A stretch of DNA of 22,724 bases from Nemertoderma westbladi. Lineage: Eukaryota > Xenacoelomorpha > Nemertodermatida > Nemertodermatidae. The stretch lies in contig JAUCBJ010005750.1 of NCBI GenBank assembly GCA_032718475.1, forward strand, positions 1 through 22,724, given 5' to 3'. Every line of letters begins with the position of its first letter. The first letter of the stretch is position 1. Under the pieces are notes generated by a model, which saw nothing but the letters and a program-made list of their open reading frames with translations, had not been told where the DNA came from and did not search any database. Shown here in pieces: positions 10,437-19,364 of the stretch. Both the position numbers and the translations under genes were made by a program.

Positions 10437-10970
10437 GTGAGTTTTCTTATACGCTTTCTCACTAAAAAGTAAGTAGCACTCCGTCGTTTTTTAACACTAT
10501 AAAGGGTACTTTACAACGTGTTACCTAGAAACCAGTAGATACAGTTTTATTGGATACGACGCCAACAAAACTAATTTTTCTTTGTCTTCTAATCAGATTA
10601 TTTGCACTAATTTTACAAATGTTTAGATATTTCTTTATCAGATTTGTTTTGTAACATTTCTTATTGTTTTTGGAGATTTATTTCTCGTTAAGAAATTGTA
10701 TTGTTCATTTCTTTTGCAGTGTAATGATTTTTCAATTATTTGAGAACTTCGATTAATAATAGTAGCAACTATGTAGCAGGTCTGGGGCCTTTGTTCATTA
10801 GATATGTGAGCAAACAGTTATCATTATCATAAGATGAAACAAATTTAATCAAAATCTGAGCAGAACTTCAAAGTCGGGGTTTACAATCTTGTTTGTTTCT
10901 ATTTTTTCAATCACTATCGGTCTATATTTATCAAATGTTAAACGTGTGTGAAACTAATATAGTTTAAGTA

Positions 10971-11170
10971 CCAAGTTGTTGTAGTGGTTGCATTGAATTC
11001 ACATATCCCTGGAGGTCGTGGGTTCGATCCCCGGGGACAGCGCAGTTTTCGTTTCGACTCGAATCGCTTTGAGGCACTCGGGAAGTAATAGTTCAGGGGG
11101 GGCCGCACTGGATATAACTCGACAGACTTTGTGCGTAATTCCTGGCCTAACGGCTGAATAACACTTTACT
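10971..11170 (+). repeat. tRNA-derived SINE (probable)
   Basis: An A-box-like stretch, gttgttgtagtggttgc (10976-10992), is followed about 45 bp later by a near-perfect B box, GGTTCGATCC (11021-11030), inside a T-arm-like context tgggttcgatccccggg. These are the internal RNA polymerase III promoter elements retained in tRNA-derived SINEs. The 5' half does not fold as a complete tRNA, so this is not a tRNA gene. The following 120 bp (cgtttcgactcgaatcgctt and onward) would be the SINE body, ending near an A/T-rich tail about 11170. Family unknown. Confidence 0.6.
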
Positions 11171-11539
11171 TAATAAAACTTACTGTTTAATTCTGTATGA
11201 ATTAGAATTACTTTAAGGTATTTCATAGTAATTTCATAATACAATTATTATTCATAGCATAATTATTTCATAAAATTTTATCGTCGATTGTCCCGTTTCT
11301 TTGCAGTGGCAGTTGTTGGCCACCGTAAAGTTCTTTTCCGCACCACAATCTGTAAAAAATATACTCGGCTAAATTTAAAAAATAACTAAATGTAAACCAT
11401 TTTAGTAACAAAAGCAAAACCACTAAAATTTTATTCGGAATGATTTTATCTAATAATAATAAAGGACGCCTGGATGATGATCGAACTAAAAAGATATACA
11501 ATTATAAAAGTTTAGTGTAACCCAACGCCAACATTGAAC

Positions 11540-11697
11540 GAAACTGAGGGATGTGATCCCGTTGGTTCGGGGGACCCGAGGACAGGTACTGTCTCAGATG
11601 GTACCGAGTTGGTAGAAGGTGCTTTGCTTACTGTAGTAGTGCGGAACTCTACCCGAGGGCACCGAGCCGGAAGACAAGCCTGGACCCTCGACAAGTA
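11540..11697 (+). pseudogene. Possible ORF fragment upstream of the LINE remnant
   Basis: A GC-richer block open for about 50 codons (ETEGCDPVGSGDPRTGTVSD, then a Val-rich part, then RGHRAGRQAWTLDK) that ends in two stops just before the first 20-bp minisatellite. I recognise no domain. Position and composition suggest it belongs with the LINE debris that follows, perhaps its 5' region. It could equally be an unrelated fragment. Confidence 0.3.
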
Positions 11698-11797
11698 GTA
11701 ACCGGGGTGTTTGTGATCTCATGGAGGTGTTTTGCGATCTCCTGCGTGTTTTGCGATCTCCTGAGGTGTTTACGATCCCCTGAGGTATTGTGAGGTA
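11698..11797 (+). repeat. 20-bp minisatellite, first (degenerate) array
   Basis: About five diverged copies of AGGTGTTTTGCGATCTCCTG (gtgtttgtgatctcatgg, aggtgttttgcgatctcctg, gtgttttgcgatctcctg, aggtgtttacgatcccctg, aggtattgtgaggtac). It is the same unit as the better array at 12991, so the two arrays bracket the LINE fragment. Confidence 0.85.
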
Positions 11798-11989
11798 CCC
11801 ATTGGAGATAGAGCGGCCAACAATTCTGTGAGTCCCTTTCCTGATGACCTTTCTGGTCCAAACCCTGGGTCACCAGGGAGGCCAGATTGTGATGGGGAGA
11901 GGGATTCTGGAGTTGGGGGCTACTCTCATGTTCCACCCCGACCAACAAAGCCATTGGTGAGTCTGAGGCAAGTCACTAGACTACCTCAG

Positions 11990-12990
11990 TAAACACCCTA
12001 ACACTCGGGTCCCCAATGCGACAAGGTGAGCTGACGGCCTTGGCAGATAAGCTTTCTCTTAGCGCGGTATTTAAGAGCACCGAATGCAGACTGGACAGAC
12101 TGATGAGGTTCTGATTAAGGACATGTGGGGCGGTTGCGACTCGCCCTCGCATCAGCAGATGATAGTCTATTGAATTAGTGGAATTGGTCTATTGATGAAT
12201 CCAACTGCACATGCAGCATTGGACAAAATAGACCAAATCTCTAACCGCATCATCCGTTTCCATTTCTCATGTTCTGGAGACTGGCTAAGGAGTTTCCTAA
12301 GGTGGTTCTGATTGTGTTCTATTCTCCAACTAGTGTTGCCCCAGGAGAGGAAGTGGAAAATTTCTACCAGAATCTACAAGCAGCCACTGATGGAGTGATA
12401 ATTGAATGTTCCGACATACTGATGGAGTGGATCGGCATGCATTCTTAACATTCCTGGGAGACTTTAATGCAAGTCTGCATCAATCACCTACATCGCCCTG
12501 GGTCTATAGCAATAGTGTTAACCGAAATTCTGTCCATCTTCAAGATTTTATCCCTGGGAATGGATTGTTTTCGGCTGGAACTCAGTTCAAGAAGCGAACT
12601 GGAAAGCTATGGACTCATAGTGGACTCAGTGGTCACAAGTCCCAGATAGACCATATTCTGTTTCGTAGGAAATACAGGAGCTCTATACAAGAATGTAATG
12701 CATTTACACTTCGACCCTTCTCCAGAGATCACCGCTTTATTGTGGCCAAGAAAAGACTGCGTGCCAGCAGAACAACGAAATCTGCCGTGCCGCGGCATAA
12801 CAGGTCCTCTCTGTTGCAACAGCCAAGTGTGAAATCCAGCTTCGCACTACAGCTGAGCAACAGGTATGAGGCTCTTGCCTCTGAGGCGGCAGATCACTGT
12901 GAGGGCTATACTGCCTTTACAGAAGCAGTTAAGTTAGCAGCTGCAGAAACAGTTCCTGTATACCCTCGAAACTGGAAAATGGCCCTCCAG
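11990..12990 (+). pseudogene. APE-type LINE fragment: endonuclease domain, frameshifted
   Basis: Endonuclease-like sequence appears in pieces in different frames. First comes RQGELTALADKLSL near 12010, then LLMNPTAHAALDKIDQISNR near 12195-12255. Next is VVLIVFYSPTSVAPGEEVEN, then FYQNLQAATDGV near 12300-12400. From about 12436 to 13011 there is one open stretch with FLGDFNASL, FKKRTGKLWTH, SQIDHILFRRKY and FSRDHRFIVAKKRLR. The GDFNA, QIDHI and (S/R)DHR motifs are the catalytic and metal-binding signature of the apurinic-type endonuclease of non-LTR retrotransposons, which nicks target DNA for target-primed reverse transcription. No RT domain follows, because the frame runs straight into the 20-bp minisatellite at 12991. 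At least two frame changes and internal stops mark it as dead. Confidence 0.8.
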
Positions 12991-13155
12991 AGGTGTTTTG
13001 CGATCTCCTGAGGTGTTTTGCGATCTCCTGGGGTGTTTTGCGATCTCCTGAAGTGTTTTGCGATCTCTTGAGGTGTTTTGCGATCTCCTGAGGTGTTTTG
13101 AGATCTCCTGACGTGTTTGAGATCGCCTGGAGGTGGTGGCCGTCTCATGGAGGTG
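12991..13155 (+). repeat. 20-bp minisatellite, second array (about 8 copies)
   Basis: Exact 20-bp phasing: units start at 12991, 13011, 13031, 13051, 13071 and 13091, each a version of AGGTGTTTTGCGATCTCCTG with single changes. Two or three decayed units follow up to about 13155. The array starts at the very base where the LINE endonuclease similarity stops. Confidence 0.95.
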
Positions 13156-13253
13156 TACATTCTCGTGACTAATAATAGTAAGATATTGTTTCAATAGTAT
13201 TTAATTTATTTTAGTTTTGTGAGTTATTAAAATATGTTAATAAATATTTTTAG

Positions 13254-13449
13254 ATTTTATGAAGAAGTTGTTCGATTAAAGAAACTTCCCTCTAAACTCG
13301 TGTGTCAGCGAGTTCGGGAGATCTGGAACGAGTTTCTAGACAAGGATGCTAACAGTCCGGTGAACGTGGACTCCAAGGTGATGGACCACACGAGGAAACT
13401 CGTTAAATCCCAGGATAACCCACACAGATACACATTCGATGCCGCCCAG
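13254..13449 (+). CDS. RGS gene exon: central RGS domain
   Basis: 196 bp, phase 2 to phase 0. The codon split with the previous exon restores lysine in ENLK, followed by FYEEVVRLKKLPSKLVCQRV, REIWNEFLDKDANSP, VNVDSKVMDHTRKL and NPHRYTFDAAQ. This matches the middle of an R7 RGS domain. The N of VNVDS is the conserved asparagine that positions the G-alpha catalytic glutamine in RGS-G-alpha complexes. The usual FW at the start of this helix is FY here, and there are about three extra residues (SQDNPH) before RYTF compared with vertebrate RGS7 as I remember it. The acceptor is atttttag and the donor cag|gtcatt. Retaining the following intron would add only VINHYLYTPT before a stop and destroy the fold. 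Confidence 0.95.
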
Positions 13450-14063
13450 GTCATTAATCATTATTTATATACGCCGACGTAATGTAAAGTAGCACTTTAG
13501 GAGGCTAATGAACAGTCTCTTAAATTATGAAACTTTACTGTGTTGTAAAGTCTATATTATAGGTTGTCAGCTGTTTAAAATCTAAATCACCTTTATGTAA
13601 AGTTTCACTATGTAACAACTCACTGTTAACACTAACTGTGTCGCATAACATATTTAGTAACAACGACTTACTATATCACAGATTACAACATCGGAGTACT
13701 AATAATAAACTAGAAAATTACTTGGATAAATAGATTTATTATGTAAAAACAATAACAAATACACCAAACAATGTATATACAAGTATTGTCTAACATAAAT
13801 GATTACCCCTAAAGCTTGCAGTTTTTTTCCAAGGGGGTCCTTTATGTTACTTGGGTGCAAATACAATATTACACAAATACACTGAGCTAACCTAAAACTA
13901 ATACAAACCGTTTTTGCTGTACTAAGTAAAAATAACATAATAACTTAAAAAAACATATCTGGTAATAATGCTTAACAAAATTAATTTTATAAAATCTTCG
14001 CTGGCACTCGAATTTTAAAGTAAATTGTTTTCTGTACGCCAAGTTGTGTCGTTTCATCTCCTC

Positions 14064-14300
14064 GTGCAGTTTAGCTTAGAGGGTTTGATTTGATCTTTAA
14101 CTTATACGAGTCCGAGTTCGATCCCTACCATTACACGTATTGTTTTTGTAAGTGAATGGTTATGGCGTCTATATCGAAGCCGTGCATATTTGCCACCCAG
14201 CTTTGCATGGTCATGCATTCGCCTACATTATATAACCATGGTGACGGTCGCATTCCACCGCTAATTATCTCCAGGGTGGTCTGCATCACCTACTCTATGT
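14064..14300 (+). repeat. tRNA-derived SINE head and possible body
   Basis: The A box TTAGCTTAGAGGG (14071-14083) and B box GAGTTCGATCC (14114-14124) are 43 bp apart and agree well with RNA polymerase III internal promoter consensus. The whole 14064-14132 segment has tRNA-like size but a poor acceptor stem. Sequence to about 14300, which includes tggttatggcgtctatatcg and a short palindromic part (tataaccatggt), may be the SINE body. The 3' end is not defined. Confidence 0.55.
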
Positions 14301-14559
14301 CACATCACATGTTTTAAGGATAATAATTAGTCTGTTATTGGAGGTCTGATAATTTCAGCTTCAAAACTAAATAAACAATATAGATTTTATTCTATTAATT
14401 AAATTGAATTAATTTAAATTAAATTTTACACCGTTGTTATTATTCCTATCTATTCGTGCCAAACATTAGGGGCATTCTTTTAGACTTGTTTTGTATCATT
14501 TCTTTAATATTATATTTTAAATTTCCCCACACAATAACCCATATTCCCATACTTACATT

Positions 14560-14643
14560 ATCATATTACATAATATTTACGTGTCAAATGACCAGAAACG
14601 CATCATATTACATAATATTTACGTGTCAAATGACCAGAAACGC
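14560..14643 (+). repeat. 42-bp tandem duplication
   Basis: The unit atcatattacataatattta, then cgtgtcaaatgaccagaaac, then gc occurs twice back to back (14560-14601 and 14602-14643) with no visible difference, so it is recent. Confidence 0.95.
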
Positions 14644-14700
14644 AATTACTATATTATGTGAAGGTTATTATTTATTACATATGTTTAACATTTCTTAGCG

Positions 14701-14819
14701 CCGTTAGTATTTACTTCGGAGACGGTGGGGGCGGGGGAGTCTGTTGACTATTGATGCGTCGTTAGTATTTACTTCGGAGACGGTGGTGGGGGCGGGGGAG
14801 TCTGTTGATTATTGATTGC
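14701..14819 (+). repeat. 58/61-bp tandem duplication
   Basis: Two adjacent copies of cgttagtatttacttcggag, then acggtgggggcgggggagtc, then tgttgactattgatg. The second copy has a three-base ggt insertion in the G-rich core and a few substitutions near its end. It lies 58 bp after another unrelated tandem duplication. Confidence 0.9.
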
Positions 14820-14879
14820 GATTGGTCTATTTTGTTCGCAGTAATGACCCAAAAGAGAAGAATATTATAACTTTTTGTT

Positions 14880-14975
14880 GGGAACAGCTTTTGCAAAGTC
14901 CGCAATGACGACCAGGTGGGATCGAACTGGTGACAGTGGCCGCATACGTTGGTAATGACATGTAGCCCGCGGGCC
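14880..14975 (-). repeat. tRNA-like B box, degenerate SINE remnant
   Basis: On the minus strand the sequence reads caccAGTTCGATCCcacctg, with the B box at 14919-14928, in a T-arm-like setting. The preceding minus-strand bases (ccaacgtatgcggccactg) could be a decayed anticodon arm. No convincing A box is seen because the region where it should be is replaced by a GC-rich repeat (cgggccgggccgggccg, 14974-14990). Confidence 0.3.
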
Positions 14976-15030
14976 GGGCCGGGCCGACCCGTGGTGGGCC
15001 GGGCTTTCTACTTTTTTTTAAAGCCCGATA

Positions 15031-15205
15031 TTTTTAAATATAATTATTTATTACATGGGGAAAAAAGTATAACTTTTTTTCATTATTCTCGAGGCATTTT
15101 ATATACCGAGCGCCAGCGAGGTTAATAAAGGGTCGAGAGAATATTGAAAAAAAAATGTTCTACGTTTTTTTTCCCATGTAATACGTAATTTTATTCTTAA
15201 ATTCA
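15031..15205. mobile_element. Foldback MITE-like hairpin (about 170 bp)
   Basis: Two imperfect arms of about 80 bp face each other. The left arm (ataattatttattacatggg, then aaaaaagtataac, then ttattctcgag, 15033-15095) pairs with the right arm (ggtcgagagaatattg, then cgttttttttcccatgtaat, then acgtaatttt, 15130-15198). A few bases around gcgccagcg form the turn. There is no coding capacity. Such near-complete palindromes are typical of non-autonomous foldback or MITE sequences. No target-site duplication was recognised. Confidence 0.6.
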
Positions 15206-15655
15206 ACATAATTTAACAAAGAAATACAAATAAAAAATATTAAATAAAATAACCAATTACCTAAAGCATCAAAGATCCTCTTACACCGAAATAAAACTGA
15301 TTCTGTTATTAATTCCTTTTAAATTATTAATATTTAAATTCATATAAAACAACATTCTCGTAAATATAATATATTTCAATAGGCCAATAATTTTATAATT
15401 CCAAATTTCCATGATTCCGCAAAGATAAATAAATAAAACTAGATGGCGACACGAAGAATACGCAGCTACTCACACAAACAATCACAAGGTATTTAATGTG
15501 TATGTAATTTAAATAATTCAATGATTAATCTAATATAACACAATTAAACAAAAATATACATAAAAAGAGACAAATTACAAAGGGGGCGGGGGAATAAGAG
15601 TTATAAGGGAGAGGGGAGATGGGATAGAGGGAGCGGGGAACGCAAGTGGAGGAGC

Positions 15656-17221
15656 CTAGGAGACGAGATCCAACAGACCCTCGTCCGTGGACCTAATCGA
15701 TCCTAAGATCGAAGCGGCATTGCCGATCTGAATGGCAATGAGGAGCCTCTGTAGGAGGAATCGGTGCGACCGCGGCTCGTTGGTGACACTACGTATACGG
15801 TCGCCGATCTCCTTCAGGAAACTGCGAGTGGAAGAACCCGGACAGCCGTAGGTCTCAAAGGCAACCGGGGAGAAGATGTAGCCCCGGTCGACTAGCTCCC
15901 GGTATTTGGCTGTTTTCTTCTCCTCAGCCACCTCCGCAACGCGACCCCCAGCAGTCAGGGCAAGGTGTATGTGGCTGGGACAAAGGGAATCTACCACAGT
16001 CGCATCCCAAGTGACGGATTTACCATGTTTCCATGGAACCATGGTTACTCCGTCGACTCGCTTCCCACCACTCCTGCAGAGGCCTGGAGGTTCCAGCATA
16101 GCTGGGATCCTGCAGCTGGTCAACGCACGCTTAACCAGGTCATTGACCATGGCGTGGCGTGCGTGTCGCCCAGCGCTCCTCTTACAGGAGAGGCCATGGA
16201 GACCGTTGGGTGCGACTGGGTCGTCACAGCGGGCGCATTTGTGAGGCTCGGTGACCGGGCTACCAAGGCGTATTGCGACTGCCACTTGCAACTGCGCGCC
16301 TGTAAGTTTCAGGCCCAGCGAGCTGACCGGAATGGCCTCAAGCCAGCAACCCGACACATCGTTCTCGATACAATTTAGGCGCGCAGTATCGAGTGGCAGT
16401 GCCCCCTCGCGGATGGAAGCAAGGGACGCCTCGTGAACCGGCTGTATCAGGACACGTTGTATGGCGTCAGTGGATGAAGTGGCAGGTGGTGTGGTGCCAG
16501 TGTGGGAAGTAACTGTGGATGTGGTGTCAGTGGGAGAAGTGAGTGATGGTGTAGGTGCGGTGGCCGTGGGAACGTGAGTGTCTGTAACAGTTGGAAGTTG
16601 TGCGTCCCGCGCGGTGGTAGCGAGGGCAATCGCAGGATCGGGGTGGCTCCCGTCCGTTCTGAATAGGCGGCCTGAGAGATCGGAGCATGCAGCCGCTGAA
16701 GCAATGAAAGCGGAAGGAGCGAGCACGCATGCTGAACTGATCCCCAGGCCACCCATCCGAACTGGGAGACAGGCCTGGTCCCACGATTTACCCCCCATGT
16801 CACAGTTGGTGATCTCCTGGAGCGCTCCACGGAGCGTCCGATCATACTCCTTAAGGAGCTCCTGGTGTGTGAAACACGGGGCAGCCCGAAGGAAGTAGAC
16901 CAGACGAGGGATGGCAAAAGCGTTCTTTAAAAGGTAGAACGCGTGGTGCGCATCCAGGAGAGGGAATCGTTTGGCGAGGGTGGAGAGGTCGCTGATCTTC
17001 TCGCGGAGACAGGAGACCATAGCGGAGTCGCCAATGGGTGCACCGAGCATCTCTAGATCTTCGAGCGAGGTGGTAAGGATGCCGGTGGTCTCCGGCGAGG
17101 TTACCATCGTCCAGGTACCAAACGTTGAAGTCAGACTTCATTGAATGGACCAGGTCGACGGAGGTGTCGCCGAAGAGGGCCGGTCCATCTGCATCACCCT
17201 GTTGAATTCCCTCTTCCGCTT
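15656..17221 (-). pseudogene. 5'-truncated RLE-type non-LTR retrotransposon: end of RT, CCHC finger, putative endonuclease
   Basis: On the minus strand the similarity starts abruptly at 17221. In one frame it reads EEGIQQGDADGPALFGD, then NVWYLDDGNLAGD (YLDDG at 17117-17103), which are the late RT motifs including the catalytic aspartates. The frame then changes, apparently with loss of residues that normally follow the DD motif. A 483-codon frame (17107-15656) continues with LLDAHHAFYLLKNAF and QACLPVRMGGLG (thumb-like) and a Thr/Pro-rich low-complexity insert near 16450-16560. A CCHC finger follows (CARC...HGLSC, about 16237-16184), then RVDG, TWDATVVD and EVAEEKKTAKY, resembling the PD-(D/E)xK restriction-like endonuclease of such elements. 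The stop is at 15656. The missing 5' half and the frameshift make it non-functional, although the C-terminal part is intact. It is antisense to the host RGS gene. Confidence 0.85.
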
Positions 17222-17585
17222 AAATTGGTACTTTTTTGTTGCTAAATTCTGTAACTATATACTACAGTGCAGTAAGTAGTGTTACAAAATAAATTGAACT
17301 GCAGTATTATTGCTTCCATAGTTACTGCGATTCAAATTCCTGTACTCTTCAACTCCTGATGCTGCCTTACTCAATGTTAAATAATTTAGTGTTCTCGAAT
17401 ATTTATTACGTAACTAGAGAGCCGCTTAACTACATAACCAATATTGGATATTGAGTTCCGTTTTGGAGTTCGCCTTGCAGACACTAAAGTTGCAATAACT
17501 TTTCAGTGTTTAAATGGATTTTGCTCAAATTACGGTTTCTACTTCGATGCTCTTTCAACACATGTAATAAAATTCAAAAAACTTT

Positions 17586-17725
17586 ACTTTTACTTTTTTC
17601 GCCGGGAAAAAAAGTAAAATCAATGCATTCCTATTGATTACTTTTTTCCCTAGGGAAAAAAAGTAAATCTTTTTCTCCCGATTTTGGGATATATTCGAGC
17701 GAAAAAGTGATAATTTAAGAATAAA
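17586..17725. repeat. Cluster of nested palindromes
   Basis: Three adjacent inverted repeats: tttacttttttc/gggaaaaaaagtaaa (17586-17618), atcaat/attgat (17620-17639) and ttacttttttccc/gggaaaaaaagtaaa (17638-17667) centred on CCCTAGGG. The outer two share arms, so alternative hairpins or a cruciform are possible. The same acttttttccc/gggaaaaaagt motif occurs in the foldback element at 15031-15205, suggesting the same family in decayed form. Confidence 0.65.
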
Positions 17726-18407
17726 TTATATTAACCAACTAACAAAACACAAAAATATGAAAATTTTTTAGTTACACATTTTTTACCACAAAATTTAATA
17801 AATTTAATTTTTTTTAAATTAAACAAATTTAATATCTATATTTTATTTTCCTGTAACTAGTATTGCTACATGATTTATTTGTGCCTTTGTTTAACTTTGT
17901 AATGTACCTTTGCTACATGCTCAGACTCACATATTACTTAAGTAGAGTCTAGAAAATGTTACTTTATGCTGTAATGTTTAGAAAATTAAAATTAACGGGC
18001 CCGGAGACTCCTTAACTCCTTAACTCCTAATGCGCCCTCCCCCATCCTCAGAACACCATGCACCGCTTTGTAACATACTTGTTTCTAATGAATTCTTCTC
18101 ATGTCCGACTTGTAACAACTGTGAATTTGTTGGACACGTGATGCAATGTGAACGCCGCAGACAGCACGTGATAGCCAAAGACGGAAGTGAACTGGACAAG
18201 ACTATAATAGCACAACCACATAGTGACGCACCGCGATAGCCCAATACACGTTGGCTGACTGACTTTCGTGAACTGTTTAAACATTTCAATGTAAATAAAT
18301 ACAAGGAAGTCCCTTTCAGCGGCCACCCCAAAGTCTGCCAAGTCCCATTTATAGTTAATGTAGGTAATAGAGGCAGTTAAAAAATCCTTTTTTTTTCTTT
18401 TTTTTAG

Positions 18408-18497
18408 GATCACATTTATAAACTAATGAAGAGCGACAGTTACACCAGATTCATTCGTTCGGAAACTTACAAAGAATTACTGACCGCTAAACGAAAG
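18408..18497 (+). CDS. RGS gene exon: C-terminal RGS domain
   Basis: Exactly 30 codons, phase 0 on both sides. It reads [20 protein letters not shown], then [10 protein letters not shown], which completes the RGS fold after FDAAQ of the preceding exon. The D and R of KSDSYTRF match G-alpha-contacting residues of other RGS domains. The acceptor is a long T tract ending tttttag, and the donor is aag|gtgagc. The nearly invariant sequence compared with vertebrate R7 proteins makes this the most certain of the small exons. Confidence 0.95.
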
Positions 18498-18708
18498 GTG
18501 AGCCGTCTAAACTGTACCGGTGGGGGGAAGGGAGGGGGGTGTGGAGTAGTATACCCAGATAGGGGAGGGGGGGGGGGGGTGGAGTAATATACCCAGATAG
18601 GGGAGGGGAGGGGGGTGTGGAGTAGTATACGCAGATAGGGGAGGGGGGGGGATTAGTATACCCAGATAGGGGGAAAACTGGACGTGATTAAAATGCATCC
18701 CTCTCCAG
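18498..18708 (+). other. Possible 211-bp intron made mostly of a G-rich minisatellite
   Basis: The donor is gtgagc at 18498 and the proposed acceptor ctctccag at 18708, preceded by a pyrimidine-rich stretch (catccctctcc). Most of the interval is the G-rich repeat listed next. If the acceptor is not used, the intron continues past it and the final exon lies further downstream. Confidence 0.5.
18519..18676 (+). repeat. G-rich minisatellite (about 4 copies), quadruplex-prone
   Basis: About four units of gtggagtagtatacccagat followed by aggggaggggagggggg-type G runs, of variable length (about 35-47 bp), with the longest pure G run near 18567-18579. Runs of four or more G recur every few bases, which could form G-quadruplexes in the sense RNA starting 21 bp after the splice donor. 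Confidence 0.85.
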
Positions 18709-18735
18709 GGGAAAATCGACGCAAATTACAGCTGA
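18709..18735 (+). CDS. Possible terminal RGS exon (GKIDANYS-stop)
   Basis: After the phase-0 donor at 18497, the acceptor ctctccag at 18708 would join AKRK to GKIDANYS and a TGA at 18733-18735. This gives a short C-terminal tail, and R7 proteins do end in variable short tails after the RGS domain. The intron would be only 211 bp. No other downstream segment up to 21801 looks like an R7 tail to me. There is no homology support for eight residues, so this rests on splice-site quality and frame alone. Confidence 0.4.
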   Translation, partial: GKIDANYS

Positions 18736-19343
18736 TTACTCTAAAAAATAATACTGTATCCTGTTCTAATGTGTTTAGTTTATTGTTTTGGTTAAAATAA
18801 CGTGCCACTGTAACCTGCTCCTTTCCCTAAATTGAGAATTTAACATAACGCGGGATATTAATTCGCCAAGGCGGGTTTTGCGTCCAGTGTCCCCCCTCCC
18901 TGTCTCAGTATACCAGTAGAGGGGTCGGGGTATATATAGATATTGAGGTTATTTAAAAGGCGATTCGTAAACCCTTGTTATAATAGTAACGGTCTTGTAG
19001 CAATATTGAATTTGGTTATATTTATAACAATGGCAAACCAATTAAACTATGGCTGTTACTACAACATCAGTTAATTCTTAAGGAATAATGAATTTATTTC
19101 GATCTGTTGCTTTTTGTTACCACAACTACCACCAACTAAGATTTGTTTGAGTGACGTTTCGTATTGATTGACAGTTTGGGTGGCTAATTAACATCGCTTT
19201 AAACTCGATTATCTTTTAAATACTTCATTGTGCAGATTATATTCTATGGTAATATATTTATTGTTGATTAACTAACACAGAGCATTGAAGTAAATGTGAC
19301 TGTAAGGCCAATGTAATTAATGTTAACTGCACTGGAGGATGGA

Positions 19344-19364
19344 GGGGGGGGGGGGGGGGGGGGG
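19344..19364 (+). repeat. Poly-G homopolymer of 21
   Basis: An uninterrupted G run of 21 bases following ggatgga. Runs of this length are unstable and also prone to assembly or base-calling length error. Confidence 0.9.

Larger units (their letters stand above)
10437..13253 (+). other. 2.8-kb intron carrying retroelement debris
   Basis: This lies between the two RGS-domain exons, with donor gtgagt and acceptor tatttttag. The contents listed separately are a tRNA-like SINE, a possible ORF fragment, two 20-bp minisatellite arrays and an APE-type LINE fragment. The parts at 10437-10970, 11171-11520 and 13156-13253 are plain AT-rich DNA with nothing recognisable. Confidence 0.85.
13450..18407 (+). 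other. 4.96-kb intron with SINE, foldback and antisense retroelement
   Basis: The donor is gtcatt and the acceptor a long T tract ending tttttag at 18407. Repeats and the RT fragment are listed separately. The stretches 13450-14060, 14300-14555, 15206-15570, 17225-17580 and 17726-18400 are AT-rich and contain no gene, duplication or boxes that I can support. The presumed product of intron retention is truncated inside the RGS domain. Confidence 0.85.
9831..18735 (+). other. R7-family RGS gene (RGS7/RGS9-like), 3' half: four clear exons and one possible terminal exon
   Basis: Joined in order, the exons give a continuous product with compatible intron phases: 2, 2, then 0, then 0. It runs from the G-gamma-like (GGL) segment through a complete RGS domain. 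Every clear junction has GT/AG. R7 proteins are DEP-GGL-RGS proteins that obligately bind the G-beta-5 subunit and act at membranes as GTPase-activating proteins for G-alpha i/o. The DEP and N-terminal exons must lie upstream, beyond the repeat block or outside the window. The segment reading PEPANPWVSDD is characteristic of the R7 group. Some residues are closer to RGS9/11 (KWAFN, PHRYTFDAAQ) and others to RGS6/7 ([11 protein letters not shown]), so the subgroup is left open. The introns carry most of the mobile DNA described here. Confidence 0.9.

Noticed and set aside
10971-11045. A functional tRNA gene
   Set aside because: The B box is good, but the acceptor stem, D arm and anticodon arm do not form. 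SINE origin fits better.
15906-16436. Plus-strand frames of 60-137 codons over the retroelement
   Set aside because: These are shadows of the minus-strand retroelement coding sequence, without recognisable domains.
18507-18698. Minus-strand Pro-rich frame
   Set aside because: It translates the G-rich minisatellite only.
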